In this document: one piece after another, positions 36,842 to 45,806 of the stretch
How the letters are laid out: every line of letters begins with the position of its first letter
How positions within the stretch are numbered: the first letter of the stretch is position 1
NCBI RefSeq assembly: GCF_015207605.1
Contig: NZ_JADEWO010000046.1
Coordinates: 1-53,105, forward strand
Length of the DNA: 53,105 nt
Reading direction: 5' to 3'
Origin: Oculatella sp. LEGE 06141
GTDB taxonomy: Bacteria > Cyanobacteriota > Cyanobacteriia > Elainellales > Elainellaceae
Notes under the pieces: generated by a model
What the model saw: only the letters and a program-made list of their open reading frames with translations
Databases searched by the model: none
Told to the model about the DNA's origin: nothing
Position numbers and translations under genes: made by a program

Positions 36842-37890
36842 AGCTCACCGATTTAACAACGCCTGCATCACCAACCGTCTCTACACCTGATGCGGTCATA
36901 ACGCCACAGTCTGAATTAACGCTACCTTTCTACCGCAAACTGGGACATACCGATTTGACCGTCAGTTGTTTAGGACTGGGTGGAGGAGGACACATTTCCA
37001 GTGAGGACACGCTCTACGCCTTTGATCAGGGAATCAATTTCTTTTTTTACTCCAGCGATTTGCATCACTACCTTTATAGTTCCATGTCAAATGCGTTGCG
37101 CCAATTGTGCGGTCGCAAATCTTCCGTCCGAGAACAGGTCGTTCTGGCAACCGTCACCTACATCGTCAAAAATCCCGATGGCATATTAGCCTCCTTACTC
37201 GATCAGTTTATCGAACTAAACATTGATTACATTGATATTTTCTTTTGGGGATGGATTGACACCGACAATGCGAACGATTTCCAGCAATGCATGAATGCCT
37301 CCAACGACCTGCGAGGGCCAAACACGGTTTACCAGCGCACCATCGAGCGCATGTTTACCACCTCAGAGCGGCTGAAAAAGATGGGCATTGTTCGCTATAT
37401 TGGTGCTTCGTTTCACAACCATGACCTGGCTCGCGAGTGGATCAATAGTCCCTTATTGGATGTGGTTATGGTTCGTCATAACGTCGCCCATCGCGGTGCC
37501 CAGCGCAAGGTTTTTCCCTATCTCGATCGCCAAAATCCTCAACGTCCCGGTATGGTTACTTTCAAATCGGCTGGAATGCAAACTCTGCTGGGGCAGATGC
37601 CTCCGGGATTGCCAGCGAACTGTTGGCAACCGTCCATACCCGATTTATACCGCTATTCCCTCAGCCAGGATGGTGTCGATGTCTGCCTCACCGGACTAAC
37701 CCAGCGTGAAGAGGTTGATGCCGCCATTCAGAGCGTTCAGCGCGGTAAGTTGACCCCTGCTGAAGTTGATTATCTCAACCTCTACGGTGACTTACATCGC
37801 AATCAAATTAAAGCCCGTGATATTCCTCCTGAGCGCTTGCTGTATCAGCCTGCGATCGCCATCCCCACTTCACCAATCACCGCTCTTTAA
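36838..37890 (+). CDS. Aldo/keto-reductase-fold protein lacking the catalytic tetrad
   Basis: 350 residues from ATG 36838, overlapping the lyase stop (ATGA). AKR fold features: LPFYRKLGHTDLTVSCLGLG at the start, VRYIGASFHNH and the late EEVDAAIQ helix. But the catalytic Asp (N-x-x-D-T-A) is replaced (NFFFYSSDLHHYL), the Lys (V-A-T-K) by VLATVTY and the His (YQLH) by IFFWGW. So it is probably not an active AKR. It may be a peptide-binding or scaffold partner of the kinase/lyase pair. Confidence 0.82.
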   Translation: MKLTDLTTPASPTVSTPDAVITPQSELTLPFYRKLGHTDLTVSCLGLGGGGHISSEDTLYAFDQGINFFFYSSDLHHYLYSSMSNALRQLCGRKSSVREQVVLATVTYIVKNPDGILASLLDQFIELNIDYIDIFFWGWIDTDNANDFQQCMNASNDLRGPNTVYQRTIERMFTTSERLKKMGIVRYIGASFHNHDLAREWINSPLLDVVMVRHNVAHRGAQRKVFPYLDRQNPQRPGMVTFKSAGMQTLLGQMPPGLPANCWQPSIPDLYRYSLSQDGVDVCLTGLTQREEVDAAIQSVQRGKLTPAEVDYLNLYGDLHRNQIKARDIPPERLLYQPAIAIPTSPITAL

Positions 37891-37895
37891 CCACC

Positions 37896-38642
37896 ATGAT
37901 CGAAACATTTGTTGCTAACAATCGGTTATTTCCTGACAAGTCTCCAGCAACGGCTGAAGACATCCTGACCTACCTGAAGTACTCGTGCCAATTTGCTGAA
38001 ATAGCGGCTTCAGCCGAACGAGATGCTGTAATCCTGAAGCTATGCGCTCAGTTTGGCGTAACGGTTACAGAGGATGAGTGGCAAGCTGCTGGAGATGTAT
38101 TTCGCTTAGAACACAAGCTATTGGGTATTGCTGAAACCCAGACATGGTTAGCCCAACAGCGAATGACCGTAGAAGAATGGTCAGAAGGCGTTAGAATCGC
38201 CTTACTCACGAAGAAGCTAAAAGAACATCTTTTCGGCACGGCGATCGATGGTCACTACATTAGCAATCGTGAGGAGTATAAGCGGGTTGCCCTATCCCAA
38301 ATCTTAGTGCTGGATTTAACGGATGCATTCAAAATTGTGCAAGCGCTCAGGGAGGAAAAAGACTCCTTTTGTTCATTGGCTTTATCTTACTCCAAAGGAA
38401 AGCAGTCGCAGGAAAACGGCGGTTTTGCCGGAATTCACTTTTTAGCAGAATTGATGCCTGAACTCGTCCAGGCTATTTCTGCGGCTACCGAAGGAGATGT
38501 GGTTGGCCCAATTCACACCAGGTTGGGCTATCACATTCTTCGAGTTGAGAAATGGTATCCCACTGAATTAACGGATTCCGTCAGAGACCAAATCTTAGAA
38601 TCGCTATTTCAAGAGTGGTTGGAGGCATCTGCCGACGATTAA
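37896..38642 (+). CDS. PpiC/SurA-like protein (second of three), RiPP operon
   Basis: 248 residues. SurA-like N-terminal half (CQFAEIAASAERDAVILKLC; WQAAGDVFRLEHKLLG) and parvulin-like domain (VALSQILVLDLTDAFKIVQAL; GGFAGIHFLAELMPELVQAI; LGYHILRVEKW). No signal peptide. Five bases after the AKR stop, so the fourth gene of the kinase operon. It probably keeps precursors unfolded or guides them to the exporter; prolyl isomerase activity is unproven. Confidence 0.83.
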   Translation: MIETFVANNRLFPDKSPATAEDILTYLKYSCQFAEIAASAERDAVILKLCAQFGVTVTEDEWQAAGDVFRLEHKLLGIAETQTWLAQQRMTVEEWSEGVRIALLTKKLKEHLFGTAIDGHYISNREEYKRVALSQILVLDLTDAFKIVQALREEKDSFCSLALSYSKGKQSQENGGFAGIHFLAELMPELVQAISAATEGDVVGPIHTRLGYHILRVEKWYPTELTDSVRDQILESLFQEWLEASADD

Positions 38643-38678
38643 CCTCGCTCCTGAAGCGGCATTTCTCACAGCTTATAA

Positions 38679-38702
38679 GGGGCATAGCTCAGTCTATGCC
38701 CC
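38679..38702. terminator. Bidirectional terminator-like hairpin between convergent PpiC-like genes
   Basis: GGGGCATAG, 6-nt loop, CTATGCCCC: a perfect 9-bp stem. No strong T tract follows on either strand, but its place between convergent ends supports the role. Confidence 0.65.
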
Positions 38703-38726
38703 TCTGTATTGAATTAATTGCTGTTC

Positions 38727-39530
38727 TCACCTCGGATCAATGGTCATGATGGGTTTGCTGTGCGTTGAAACCGTCAGATCCTTAGGAGGTGAGTCTTCAA
38801 GGTGAATATCAACCTCGATTTGTTCCGTCTGCTGTTTGAGCCACGCTGAAAACAAATCGGCCAGAATTTGGGTATGGAGTTGGTCATTCAACTCAGGTTG
38901 AATGATTTCTTCTACCAGAATGAGATGCACGTCTTTTGAGGTGGCGATCGGCTTCAGAATTTGAGGAGGAGTGGCCGCAAAAACAGCAGCCGAAATCTCT
39001 GGCTTTAAATCCGAGCGGCGCAGAATCCCTCGATATCCTGCGGAACGGCGCAGTGCTGGTTCTTGAATGTACTGACGAGCAACCTCATGAAAGCTCGTCT
39101 CACCTTCTTGCACGGCATAAAAAAGCTCGATCGCCAAATCTTCATCTGGTAAGACCACCTCATATACGGCTGCACCGACATAGTCTAGCTGATGCTCATA
39201 GAAAAAAGGCTCAACCTGCTTCCCAAACAAGTGTTGCGCCAGTTTGCTGCTGAGGGCGTTGGTACACACTAATTCTTCAAAATCATCCAAATTCAAATGA
39301 TGCTTTTCTAGCCACAGCCATGTATCATTCGACTCGTAAAGTTGATTTGCCAACCGAAAACTGTCTGCGGCCTGCTGTAACTCGGCCAGCGTTACTGTAA
39401 TACCCTGTGCTGCTGCTGTAGAAGCAATAATTTTGCAGTGAATAGCTCCTTCAATAAAAGTAGGCAGTTGGCAAGAGAGTTGAATATGCTTAAAAATTTC
39501 GTTGCGGTCAATACTAATTGCTTTTACCAT
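38727..39530 (-). CDS. PpiC/SurA-like protein (third of three)
   Basis: 267 residues. IFKHIQLSCQLPTFIEGA and FRLANQLYESNDTWLWLEKH are the SurA-like part; HLFGKQVEPFFYEHQLDYVG and YRGILRRSDLKPEISAAVFAATPP fall in the parvulin-like part; VHLILVEEI closes it. It belongs to a cyanobacterial family often found next to HlyD/C39 exporters, one set of which starts 1.5 kb away. The C-terminal 30 residues (HLEDSPPKDLTV) are disordered. Transcribed toward the kinase operon, from a promoter within the 39.5-40.3 kb gap. Confidence 0.83.
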   Translation of the reverse strand: MVKAISIDRNEIFKHIQLSCQLPTFIEGAIHCKIIASTAAAQGITVTLAELQQAADSFRLANQLYESNDTWLWLEKHHLNLDDFEELVCTNALSSKLAQHLFGKQVEPFFYEHQLDYVGAAVYEVVLPDEDLAIELFYAVQEGETSFHEVARQYIQEPALRRSAGYRGILRRSDLKPEISAAVFAATPPQILKPIATSKDVHLILVEEIIQPELNDQLHTQILADLFSAWLKQQTEQIEVDIHLEDSPPKDLTVSTHSKPIMTIDPR

Positions 39531-39968
39531 AGTACTTCTACTGTTAAAGGCTATTTACAGAATTCGCACTATTTCTATTAAAAAGTGAAGGTCAAATTTG
39601 ACTACACCCATATGAGGGAGAAGAGGCTGAACAATCATGAATTAACTTTAAATGCCGTCAAATCATTGAATACTCCTATTATGTGGGTGCTTAATTAGGA
39701 ATTTTGTGAAGTTTTGATGAAGTCGTTTCCGTTAATTTTACCTTAGTAAATTATAATATCAATGCATGATTGAGAACAAGAAAGAGATTTTTTAATACTA
39801 AAAAAACGATCTTGCTTTATATCAGTTTAAAGATCTGTGTCCTCTTAAATCAACCTGATTGAACAACCTGCACCTAATAGCGGACTGGTCGTTGGTAGAC
39901 GATGCCAGAATTAGATTGCAATCATCCTTTAACTTCTTAATCTAATAATAAGTCTATGGATTGATTGA

Positions 39969-39991
39969 GACATAAGTATAGAAGTTATGTC
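39969..39991 (+). promoter_or_regulatory. 23-bp inverted repeat, copy 4 (putative operator)
   Basis: GACATAA-GTATAGAAG-TTATGTC, about 310 bp before the RTX gene and 439 bp before the PpiC-like gene, so either could be controlled. Confidence 0.6.
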
Positions 39992-40093
39992 TAATAACAT
40001 CGTCTTGGAATCTTGATATTTCAGATCAGATGTTAAAGAATCTAGAAATCAATTGAATGATTCAAAGAAGTATATAAACGATGGGGAGTCTGG

Positions 40094-40170
40094 GAGGACG
40101 GCTAAAAAGTGTTGGTTGTCACTTGAACCGCCCCCTTTTCTTGCTTGCCGCAGGTGTTAAGCTCCCAAGC
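40094..40170 (+). repeat. Dispersed GAGGATGG repeat, copy D
   Basis: GAGGACGGCTAAAAAGTG, CACTTGAACCGCCCCC and TTGCCGCAGGTGTTAAGC match copy C's right half in inverted orientation. Partial copy. Confidence 0.55.
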
Positions 40171-40301
40171 TCTTTCTCCTAAGATTTGGCAACAGTTCAT
40201 TCGTGACGCGAGAAAATATGACCCTACCTGCACTGCATCTATTATTGGGCGATCGAATTACAGGTGGCAGGGCTATAAGTGAGTAAAGGGAGAGAATCAA
40301 G

Positions 40302-41003
40302 ATGGTAATTAATAGCGGACTGGAATCTGTCATTCTCATCGGCAATAGTGACAATACCCCTTTTCCTGCTGGAAGTTTGGGCGATGACATTCTTGTGGGC
40401 ACTGAAGGCGATGATGAGATTGACGGTAGAGACGGTAACGATATCATCGACGGCAGCGGTGGCAACGACACTCTGTTTGGCGGCTCAGGCGATGATATTC
40501 TCACGGGTGGTGCAGGAAACGATACCCTCGATGGGGGAGAGGGAAACGATTTACTCACTGGCCTTGGTGGTAACAATATCCTCTCTGGCGGTACAGGGGA
40601 CGATGTTTTAACGGGGGGCGGCATTTCTTACATCACCACAGATCAGAACGCCAGCCCGATCGCCCTTGTAACCGATGCCACCGGAGTCAACACGCTAACA
40701 GGTGGTGACGGTGCCGATCGCTTTGTATTAGGCGGCAAATCACAGTCTAATCCAGACTCCGATCCTCCAGTGATTCATTACGATGAATCTGGTGATAGTG
40801 ACTATGCCCTCATCACTGACTTTGATGCCAGCCTGGATCTCATTGAGCTAGGTGGTGAAAAAGCTAACTACCGCCTGGGTGCATCCCCGGCAACGCTACC
40901 TAACGGAACAGGACTCTACGTTGGCGATGAGCTAATTGCTATTATTCAGGGCAGCTCTAATCTTGATCTAAACGCTGATTATTTTCGTGCTTCAGGCGGT
41001 TAA
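40302..41003 (+). CDS. RTX-type calcium-binding protein
   Basis: 233 residues. Residues 26-105 hold at least seven RTX nonapeptide repeats of the G-G-x-G-x-D type (GDDEIDGRDGNDIIDGSGG and successors). The C-terminal half is a beta-rich domain (LITDFDASLDLIELGGEK), typical of secreted RTX proteins. It would fold on binding calcium outside the cell and leave through a type I system. A HlyD/ABC pair is encoded convergently just downstream, so it may be a substrate, although that exporter looks built for C39 peptides. ATG with AAAGGGAGAG upstream. Confidence 0.9.
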   Translation: MVINSGLESVILIGNSDNTPFPAGSLGDDILVGTEGDDEIDGRDGNDIIDGSGGNDTLFGGSGDDILTGGAGNDTLDGGEGNDLLTGLGGNNILSGGTGDDVLTGGGISYITTDQNASPIALVTDATGVNTLTGGDGADRFVLGGKSQSNPDSDPPVIHYDESGDSDYALITDFDASLDLIELGGEKANYRLGASPATLPNGTGLYVGDELIAIIQGSSNLDLNADYFRASGG

Positions 41004-41039
41004 GGGGCTGTACTGAAAGGAGTGAGCAATGATGAGATG

Positions 41040-41073
41040 AAAAAGAGCGATCGCACCCACGATCGCTCTTTTT
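41040..41073. terminator. Bidirectional terminator built on a HIP1 core
   Basis: AAAAAGAGCGATCG, 6-nt loop, CGATCGCTCTTTTT: a perfect 14-bp stem between the convergent RTX and HlyD genes. Both stem arms include HIP1-type sequence. Confidence 0.85.
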
Positions 41074-41105
41074 GGGTGGGCTGATCAGCCAAAACAGGGT
41101 TCAGC

Positions 41106-42548
41106 TCATAGCTCCAGCCCCCCCTCCTGTAATTTCTTGAACGGATCCAGGATAAAATCAATGACTCGACGCTGTCGAATAATTAACTCTGCCGTAGCGG
41201 TCTGTCCTGGAGTAAGGGCAACTCTACCATTAGGCGTGTCAATGTAGAGGCGATCGAGTGCAATCTTCAGGTCAAACACTTCCATCTGTCCCTGCTCGGA
41301 TTTAACCACTTTAGAACTGGGTGAGATCCAGTTCAACCGCCCTGAAACCACACCATAATCTTGAAACGGGTAAGCATCAAACTTAACTTTGACTGGCATT
41401 CCCACCTTGAGGAATCCGCTCTCCTGGCTAGAAATGTGAGCCTTGAGAATGAGCGGCGTTCCCTGTGGCGCAATTTCAGCTACTAAATCGCCAGGATTGA
41501 CCACATCCCCAACTCCCTCAGCTAGTAGTTCAAACAGCACACCATCAATGGGAGCATGTAGTACCCGTTGCCGGAGCTGAAATTCCAGCGAGTGAATCTG
41601 TTGACGGGTTTGAGTCACTTCCGCCTTGGTATCGGTGATTTGCGTTTGCAGCTCTTCAATTTGTTTCTTACTCTCCAAAATGGCGAGTTCACCCTGGCGA
41701 AGCAGTCCTTCATAGGTGCTTTTTTGTCGCTCAATCTCTACCTGAGACTTTTGGATATCTGAGTGCGTTTGCTCTAATCGCTGTTGGCTTTGAATTAAGG
41801 AGCGCTCTGCCTCTTCAACTTGCAGAAGCGGCACAACCCCCGATTCCTGAGCGGTTTGCAGCCGTTCTGCCGTATGCCGATCTTTGTCTAATAGTTCTTG
41901 CGCCAACTGGTAAGCCGTTTCATTAAAATCAAGCTCTTGTTGGTTCTGCTCGACCTGAGCTAATTGGGCGGCAGCTTGCGCTTGATTCTGTAATTCTTGC
42001 GTACGAGTCGTGAGTTCTAGCTGGTTTTTCACCAGTGCCAGTTGAGTCAGGCGATCGAGTGCCCCATTCAGCTTGGCTTCCGCTTGTTGCCGTTCAGCAC
42101 GCAGGACATCGGAGTCTAGCTCCATTAAAACCTGTCCTACCTGTACGGTCTCTCCTTCTTTGACCTTAACTGCTGTGACCGTTCCAGACACGGGCGCATC
42201 AAGTTGCAGAACTTGAGATTGAGGCTCTAGCCGACCACGTGCGCTTCCCGTTTCTTCCACGTTGGTGAACATAGACCAGGGCACCACAACGGCAGCAGAG
42301 ACGGCTAGCAGGTACAGTATGCCGCGAGTCCAGGCTTTGGGCAGGGCATCTAGCAAATCTTGAGTCACGTGCGACCAGTCTTGCTCTGGCAGTGCGGATG
42401 CAGTGGGTAGAGCAGGATGGGGCGGCTCCTCAGACCTGGCTCGATCGTCCGATGAATGCGTCGATCCGTTACGGCTCAACCCCTCTTGGTTAGGAGGAAG
42501 CAGGATACTTGAACCGGATAGAGTTGGCTCAGCTTTTTTGCTGTTCAT
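41106..42548 (-). CDS. HlyD-family adaptor (membrane fusion protein)
   Basis: 480 residues. Disordered N-terminus (1-75), one membrane anchor (GILYLLAVSAAVVVPW, about 78-93), barrel-sandwich half GTVTAVKVKEGETVQVGQVL, a long coiled-coil hairpin (about 150-330; rich in Gln/Leu/Glu), second half VLHAPIDGVL and a C-terminal beta region. It connects the inner-membrane ABC exporter to an outer-membrane channel. Encoded 139 bp after the ABC gene, on the same strand. No TolC-like gene is in the window. Confidence 0.92.
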   Translation of the reverse strand: MNSKKAEPTLSGSSILLPPNQEGLSRNGSTHSSDDRARSEEPPHPALPTASALPEQDWSHVTQDLLDALPKAWTRGILYLLAVSAAVVVPWSMFTNVEETGSARGRLEPQSQVLQLDAPVSGTVTAVKVKEGETVQVGQVLMELDSDVLRAERQQAEAKLNGALDRLTQLALVKNQLELTTRTQELQNQAQAAAQLAQVEQNQQELDFNETAYQLAQELLDKDRHTAERLQTAQESGVVPLLQVEEAERSLIQSQQRLEQTHSDIQKSQVEIERQKSTYEGLLRQGELAILESKKQIEELQTQITDTKAEVTQTRQQIHSLEFQLRQRVLHAPIDGVLFELLAEGVGDVVNPGDLVAEIAPQGTPLILKAHISSQESGFLKVGMPVKVKFDAYPFQDYGVVSGRLNWISPSSKVVKSEQGQMEVFDLKIALDRLYIDTPNGRVALTPGQTATAELIIRQRRVIDFILDPFKKLQEGGLEL

Positions 42549-42625
42549 TGTCTAAGACCTGCGATCGCTAAGAAAAATTGGATGGTATAAGAACCGGGAA
42601 AAAGGCAGGAGTTATTCAGTCTCGT

Positions 42626-42685
42626 CGGGGGGTTTAGCGCCTGCGGCCAGCCAGAAAAGGGGACGGTTCGAGTAACGCTCAGCCC
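42626..42685 (-). repeat. Dispersed GAGGATGG repeat, copy E
   Basis: GGTTTAGCGCCTGCGGCCAG, then GGGGACGGTTCGAGTAACGC, the same order as copy C's right part. It abuts the stop codon of the exporter gene. Partial. Confidence 0.55.
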
Positions 42686-42687
42686 CT

Positions 42688-45600
42688 TTAAGCAGCAGTA
42701 ACCAGTTGTTGCTGGTTGAGGTAAAAGTATTGCCCCCCCTCAGCCATTAATTCGTCGTGCGTTCCAGCTTCGACCAGAACACCTTTATCCAGTACCAAAA
42801 TCAAATCAGCTTGACGCACTGTAGAAAGGCGATGGGCAATGATGAGTGTCGTTCGTCCCTTTAAAAAGCTGTTGAGATTGGTTTGAATGATCCGCTCAGA
42901 TTCAGCATCCAGATTACTGGTGGCTTCATCCAAAATGAGCAGCCGGGGATTGCCTAATAGCGCCCGAGCGATCGCCAGCCGTTGCCGTTGCCCTCCTGAT
43001 AAAGAGCCGCCGCCTTCACCAATTTGGGTTTCGTATCCCAGGGGCAGTTGTTGAATGAACGGATCGGCTCCGGCCTGTCGAGCTGCTTCAATGATCTCTT
43101 CTAGCGTTGCTTCTGGATGACCAAGACTGATGTTTTCTCGAATGGTGTTGCCAAATAGAAAGGTATCCTGATCGACCACACCAATTTGCTGTCGCAGCGA
43201 TCGCCGTGCAATCGTCGTGATATCATAACCATCAATCAAAATTTTGCCGTCTGTGGGTGTATACAGGGCTAAAACCAGTTTGGCAACGGTGGTCTTTCCC
43301 GATCCACTGCGACCCACGATCGCAACTGTTTGTCCGGGTTGCACCTCAAAACTCAGGTTTTCCAGCACATTAATCGTGCTTTCTGGATGATAGCGAAACG
43401 TAACGTTTTCAAAGCAAATATGACCGTGAACCTGGGGCAGGCGTTGATAGGCTTGCGGTTTCCAGCCTTCTTCCGGCTCTGCTTCCAAAACGTCATTGAT
43501 TCGCTCAACCGCAATCACCACTTCCTGAAACTCATTCCACAAAACGGTGAGCCGTTGAAACGGATTAATCACACTGCCTAGCAACATATTAAAGGCAACT
43601 AATTGCCCAATAGTAAGCTGGTTGCGAATCACCAGCCACGCCCCAAACCACAGAAGCGCCGTTGTCGTCACCATTTCAATGGTGGCACTCAGAATCTGTA
43701 GCTGATTGCTGATCACCTGTCCACTGAAGGTCGTTTTAATGGATTTGTTGAGCAGTTCCTCCCAGCGCCAGCGCACCGTCTGCTCAACCGCCATTGATTT
43801 TACAGTACGGATGCCGGAAAGAGCCTCAATTAAAAAGCTACTCTCGGTCACCAGTGCATTAAAAATTTCGCGCGAGATTCGTTGTAAGAACGGCGTGGCA
43901 ATTAACGCTAGTAAGAAGAATAGAGGCACTACTACTAACACCAGCAGGGCTAGCTGCCAGCTATACCAAACCATTAGCCCTACATAAACAAATACAGTTA
44001 ACAAATCGAGCAAAATGGATAACGCTTCACCCGTCAAAAATCGCTGGATTTTGAGATTTTCCTGAACGCGGGAGACAATATCCCCCACATAGCGAGATTC
44101 AAAGAAGCTAAGCGGTAAGCGAAATGTATGTTGAATAAAGCCGACCACCAGAGCCAAATCAACGCCACGGGCAGTATGGTCGAGCAGGTATTGCCGTAGA
44201 CCACTCATGGCAACACGAAATATGCCAAAGATTAACAATCCCAGCCCCACTGCCGTCAACGTCAGCGTGCTGCCCTGAACCACTACCCGATCCAACAGCA
44301 GTTGGGTAAACACAGGGGTAATGAGTCCAAAGAGCTGAATCAAGACAGAGGCCAAAAACACCTCTAGCAGAACCACTCCGTGAGGCTTAACCAACTCGAA
44401 GAACTGCCAGAATGTCTGTTTGGCTTCTTCGGCTTGCTGCAACAGCGCTGTTGGCTGTAACAGCAAGGCATAGCCCGTCCACCCCTGCTTAAATTGGGCG
44501 TGACTGAGGACTCGCTGACCAATGGCCGGATCGCCAACAATCACCCGATCGCGCGTTACTTCATAGACAACAATGTAATGATTGCCTTCCCAATGAACGA
44601 TCGCAGGCAAGGGCTGTTTGGCTAGCTGATCCAAACTAGCTTTAACGGGGCGTGTAGAAAACCCAATGGTTTCGGCAGAAGCCGCTAACCCGCGAAGCGA
44701 CGCTCCATTGCGGTCAACATTAGCCATGTCTCGCAGGCGGTTGACGCTAAAGCGCTTATTCCAATAGCGACCAATCATCACCAGGCAAGCTGCACCACAA
44801 TCAGAGGCACTTTGCTGGGCATAGAAAGGGTAGCGTCGTGTTACCTGTTGCCACCAATGCCCAACTTTCATTTGTGGGCTAGGAAAGTAAGCAGAGTGGG
44901 GCGATCGCCGCTGTCGTGGAGGCGATGGAGGCGTTAACCGGGACTGGAGCGATCGCCGCGCTACTGGGGTTGGCTGAACAACAACGGACTGTAGCCAATT
45001 CTCCTCAATTTGCTCAGCCAGTTGGGGGGCATAGGGCAGCACCATTTGCCAATCTGCATCGTTTAAGGTGTATAGCTCAGTTGCATAAGTAACTTGCCAG
45101 GGGGCAGGTTCAGTTAAACGAGAAGGGAGATACACATTGCCAGCTTGCAGCCGTGTTCCTGATGGGTGCAACAACTCGCCATGATGAATCAGCCACAGCT
45201 TTTGATGATGCAGATGACCTGGCAGGATGCCCGCCGCAAGGGAATGCCGCTGAAAAAACGGCAGCATTCGAGTTAATTCCCGCACAGGCACCTTTTGTAA
45301 CAGCGGAGTCTGACGGCACAACAGCAACAACTCCCACAATGTAGCCTTCTGATATAGATGCGTGCTGATATCAGGATAGCGTTGCATCAATCGGTGCAGC
45401 GGTGATGCGGGAAGATAGCCAAGTTTTAGCTCAGCAGAAGCGCGAGCCGAATATGGCTTAAACAAGTCCTCTGGAAATAGCGTTAGCTCTCCAAAGGATT
45501 CCCCTACTTCCAGGGAAGCCAGCAACTCATCATTGGCATCTAGCAATCGCACTTTACCTGATAGCACAATATAAATACCAGGAGCCGCATCAGATTGCCA

Positions 45601-45768
45601 GAAGCGTTTGCCAGCAGCAGGTTGAATGATCTCAACGTGATGCGTGTAAGTAGAGCAGTCTTGAACAGAGAGGGCTTGCCCCAGCGTTTGAGCCAACAGT
45701 TGGGCAAGCTGATGATGCAATGGAAATTGAGCAGATGGATCGTGAAGCATACGCTTCTGCTCCTTCAT
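42688..45768 (-). CDS. Peptidase-containing ABC exporter with N-terminal cyclic-nucleotide-binding-like domain
   Basis: 1026 residues. Residues 45-135 form a CRP-like domain (GKVRLLDANDELLASLEVGE SFGEL), residues 140-300 are linker with a proline-rich stretch, residues 315-440 the C39 peptidase, 460-740 the transmembrane domain and 780-1020 the ATPase. The peptidase triad is present: Cys in SASDCGAACLV, His in EGNHYIVVYEV and Asp in VGDPAIGQ. ATPase: GRSGSGKTT, LSGGQRQRLAIARALL, LLILDEATSNLD. It cleaves double-glycine-type leaders and exports the product. The RiPP-like precursors are the obvious substrates. ATG start, 38 bp after the HTH gene. Confidence 0.93.
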   Translation of the reverse strand: MKEQKRMLHDPSAQFPLHHQLAQLLAQTLGQALSVQDCSTYTHHVEIIQPAAGKRFWQSDAAPGIYIVLSGKVRLLDANDELLASLEVGESFGELTLFPEDLFKPYSARASAELKLGYLPASPLHRLMQRYPDISTHLYQKATLWELLLLCRQTPLLQKVPVRELTRMLPFFQRHSLAAGILPGHLHHQKLWLIHHGELLHPSGTRLQAGNVYLPSRLTEPAPWQVTYATELYTLNDADWQMVLPYAPQLAEQIEENWLQSVVVQPTPVARRSLQSRLTPPSPPRQRRSPHSAYFPSPQMKVGHWWQQVTRRYPFYAQQSASDCGAACLVMIGRYWNKRFSVNRLRDMANVDRNGASLRGLAASAETIGFSTRPVKASLDQLAKQPLPAIVHWEGNHYIVVYEVTRDRVIVGDPAIGQRVLSHAQFKQGWTGYALLLQPTALLQQAEEAKQTFWQFFELVKPHGVVLLEVFLASVLIQLFGLITPVFTQLLLDRVVVQGSTLTLTAVGLGLLIFGIFRVAMSGLRQYLLDHTARGVDLALVVGFIQHTFRLPLSFFESRYVGDIVSRVQENLKIQRFLTGEALSILLDLLTVFVYVGLMVWYSWQLALLVLVVVPLFFLLALIATPFLQRISREIFNALVTESSFLIEALSGIRTVKSMAVEQTVRWRWEELLNKSIKTTFSGQVISNQLQILSATIEMVTTTALLWFGAWLVIRNQLTIGQLVAFNMLLGSVINPFQRLTVLWNEFQEVVIAVERINDVLEAEPEEGWKPQAYQRLPQVHGHICFENVTFRYHPESTINVLENLSFEVQPGQTVAIVGRSGSGKTTVAKLVLALYTPTDGKILIDGYDITTIARRSLRQQIGVVDQDTFLFGNTIRENISLGHPEATLEEIIEAARQAGADPFIQQLPLGYETQIGEGGGSLSGGQRQRLAIARALLGNPRLLILDEATSNLDAESERIIQTNLNSFLKGRTTLIIAHRLSTVRQADLILVLDKGVLVEAGTHDELMAEGGQYFYLNQQQLVTAA

Positions 45769-45806
45769 TGAAGATATTGAAGATGATGTTGTATGAGTCC
45801 TGGTTG

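Larger units (their letters stand above)
39531..40301. other. Divergent intergenic region
   Basis: 771 bp between the third PpiC-like gene (minus) and the RTX gene (plus). Contains putative operator copy 4 (39969) and repeat copy D (40094). AT-rich in 39550-40080. No coding frame. Confidence 0.55.

Noticed and set aside
40157..40624. Proline-rich 155-codon frame on the minus strand over the RTX gene
   Set aside because: It is the antisense shadow of the glycine/aspartate repeats.
42661..42680. GGTTCGAGT resembling a tRNA T-loop
   Set aside because: No cloverleaf around it; the motif belongs to the GAGGATGG repeat family and recurs in other copies.
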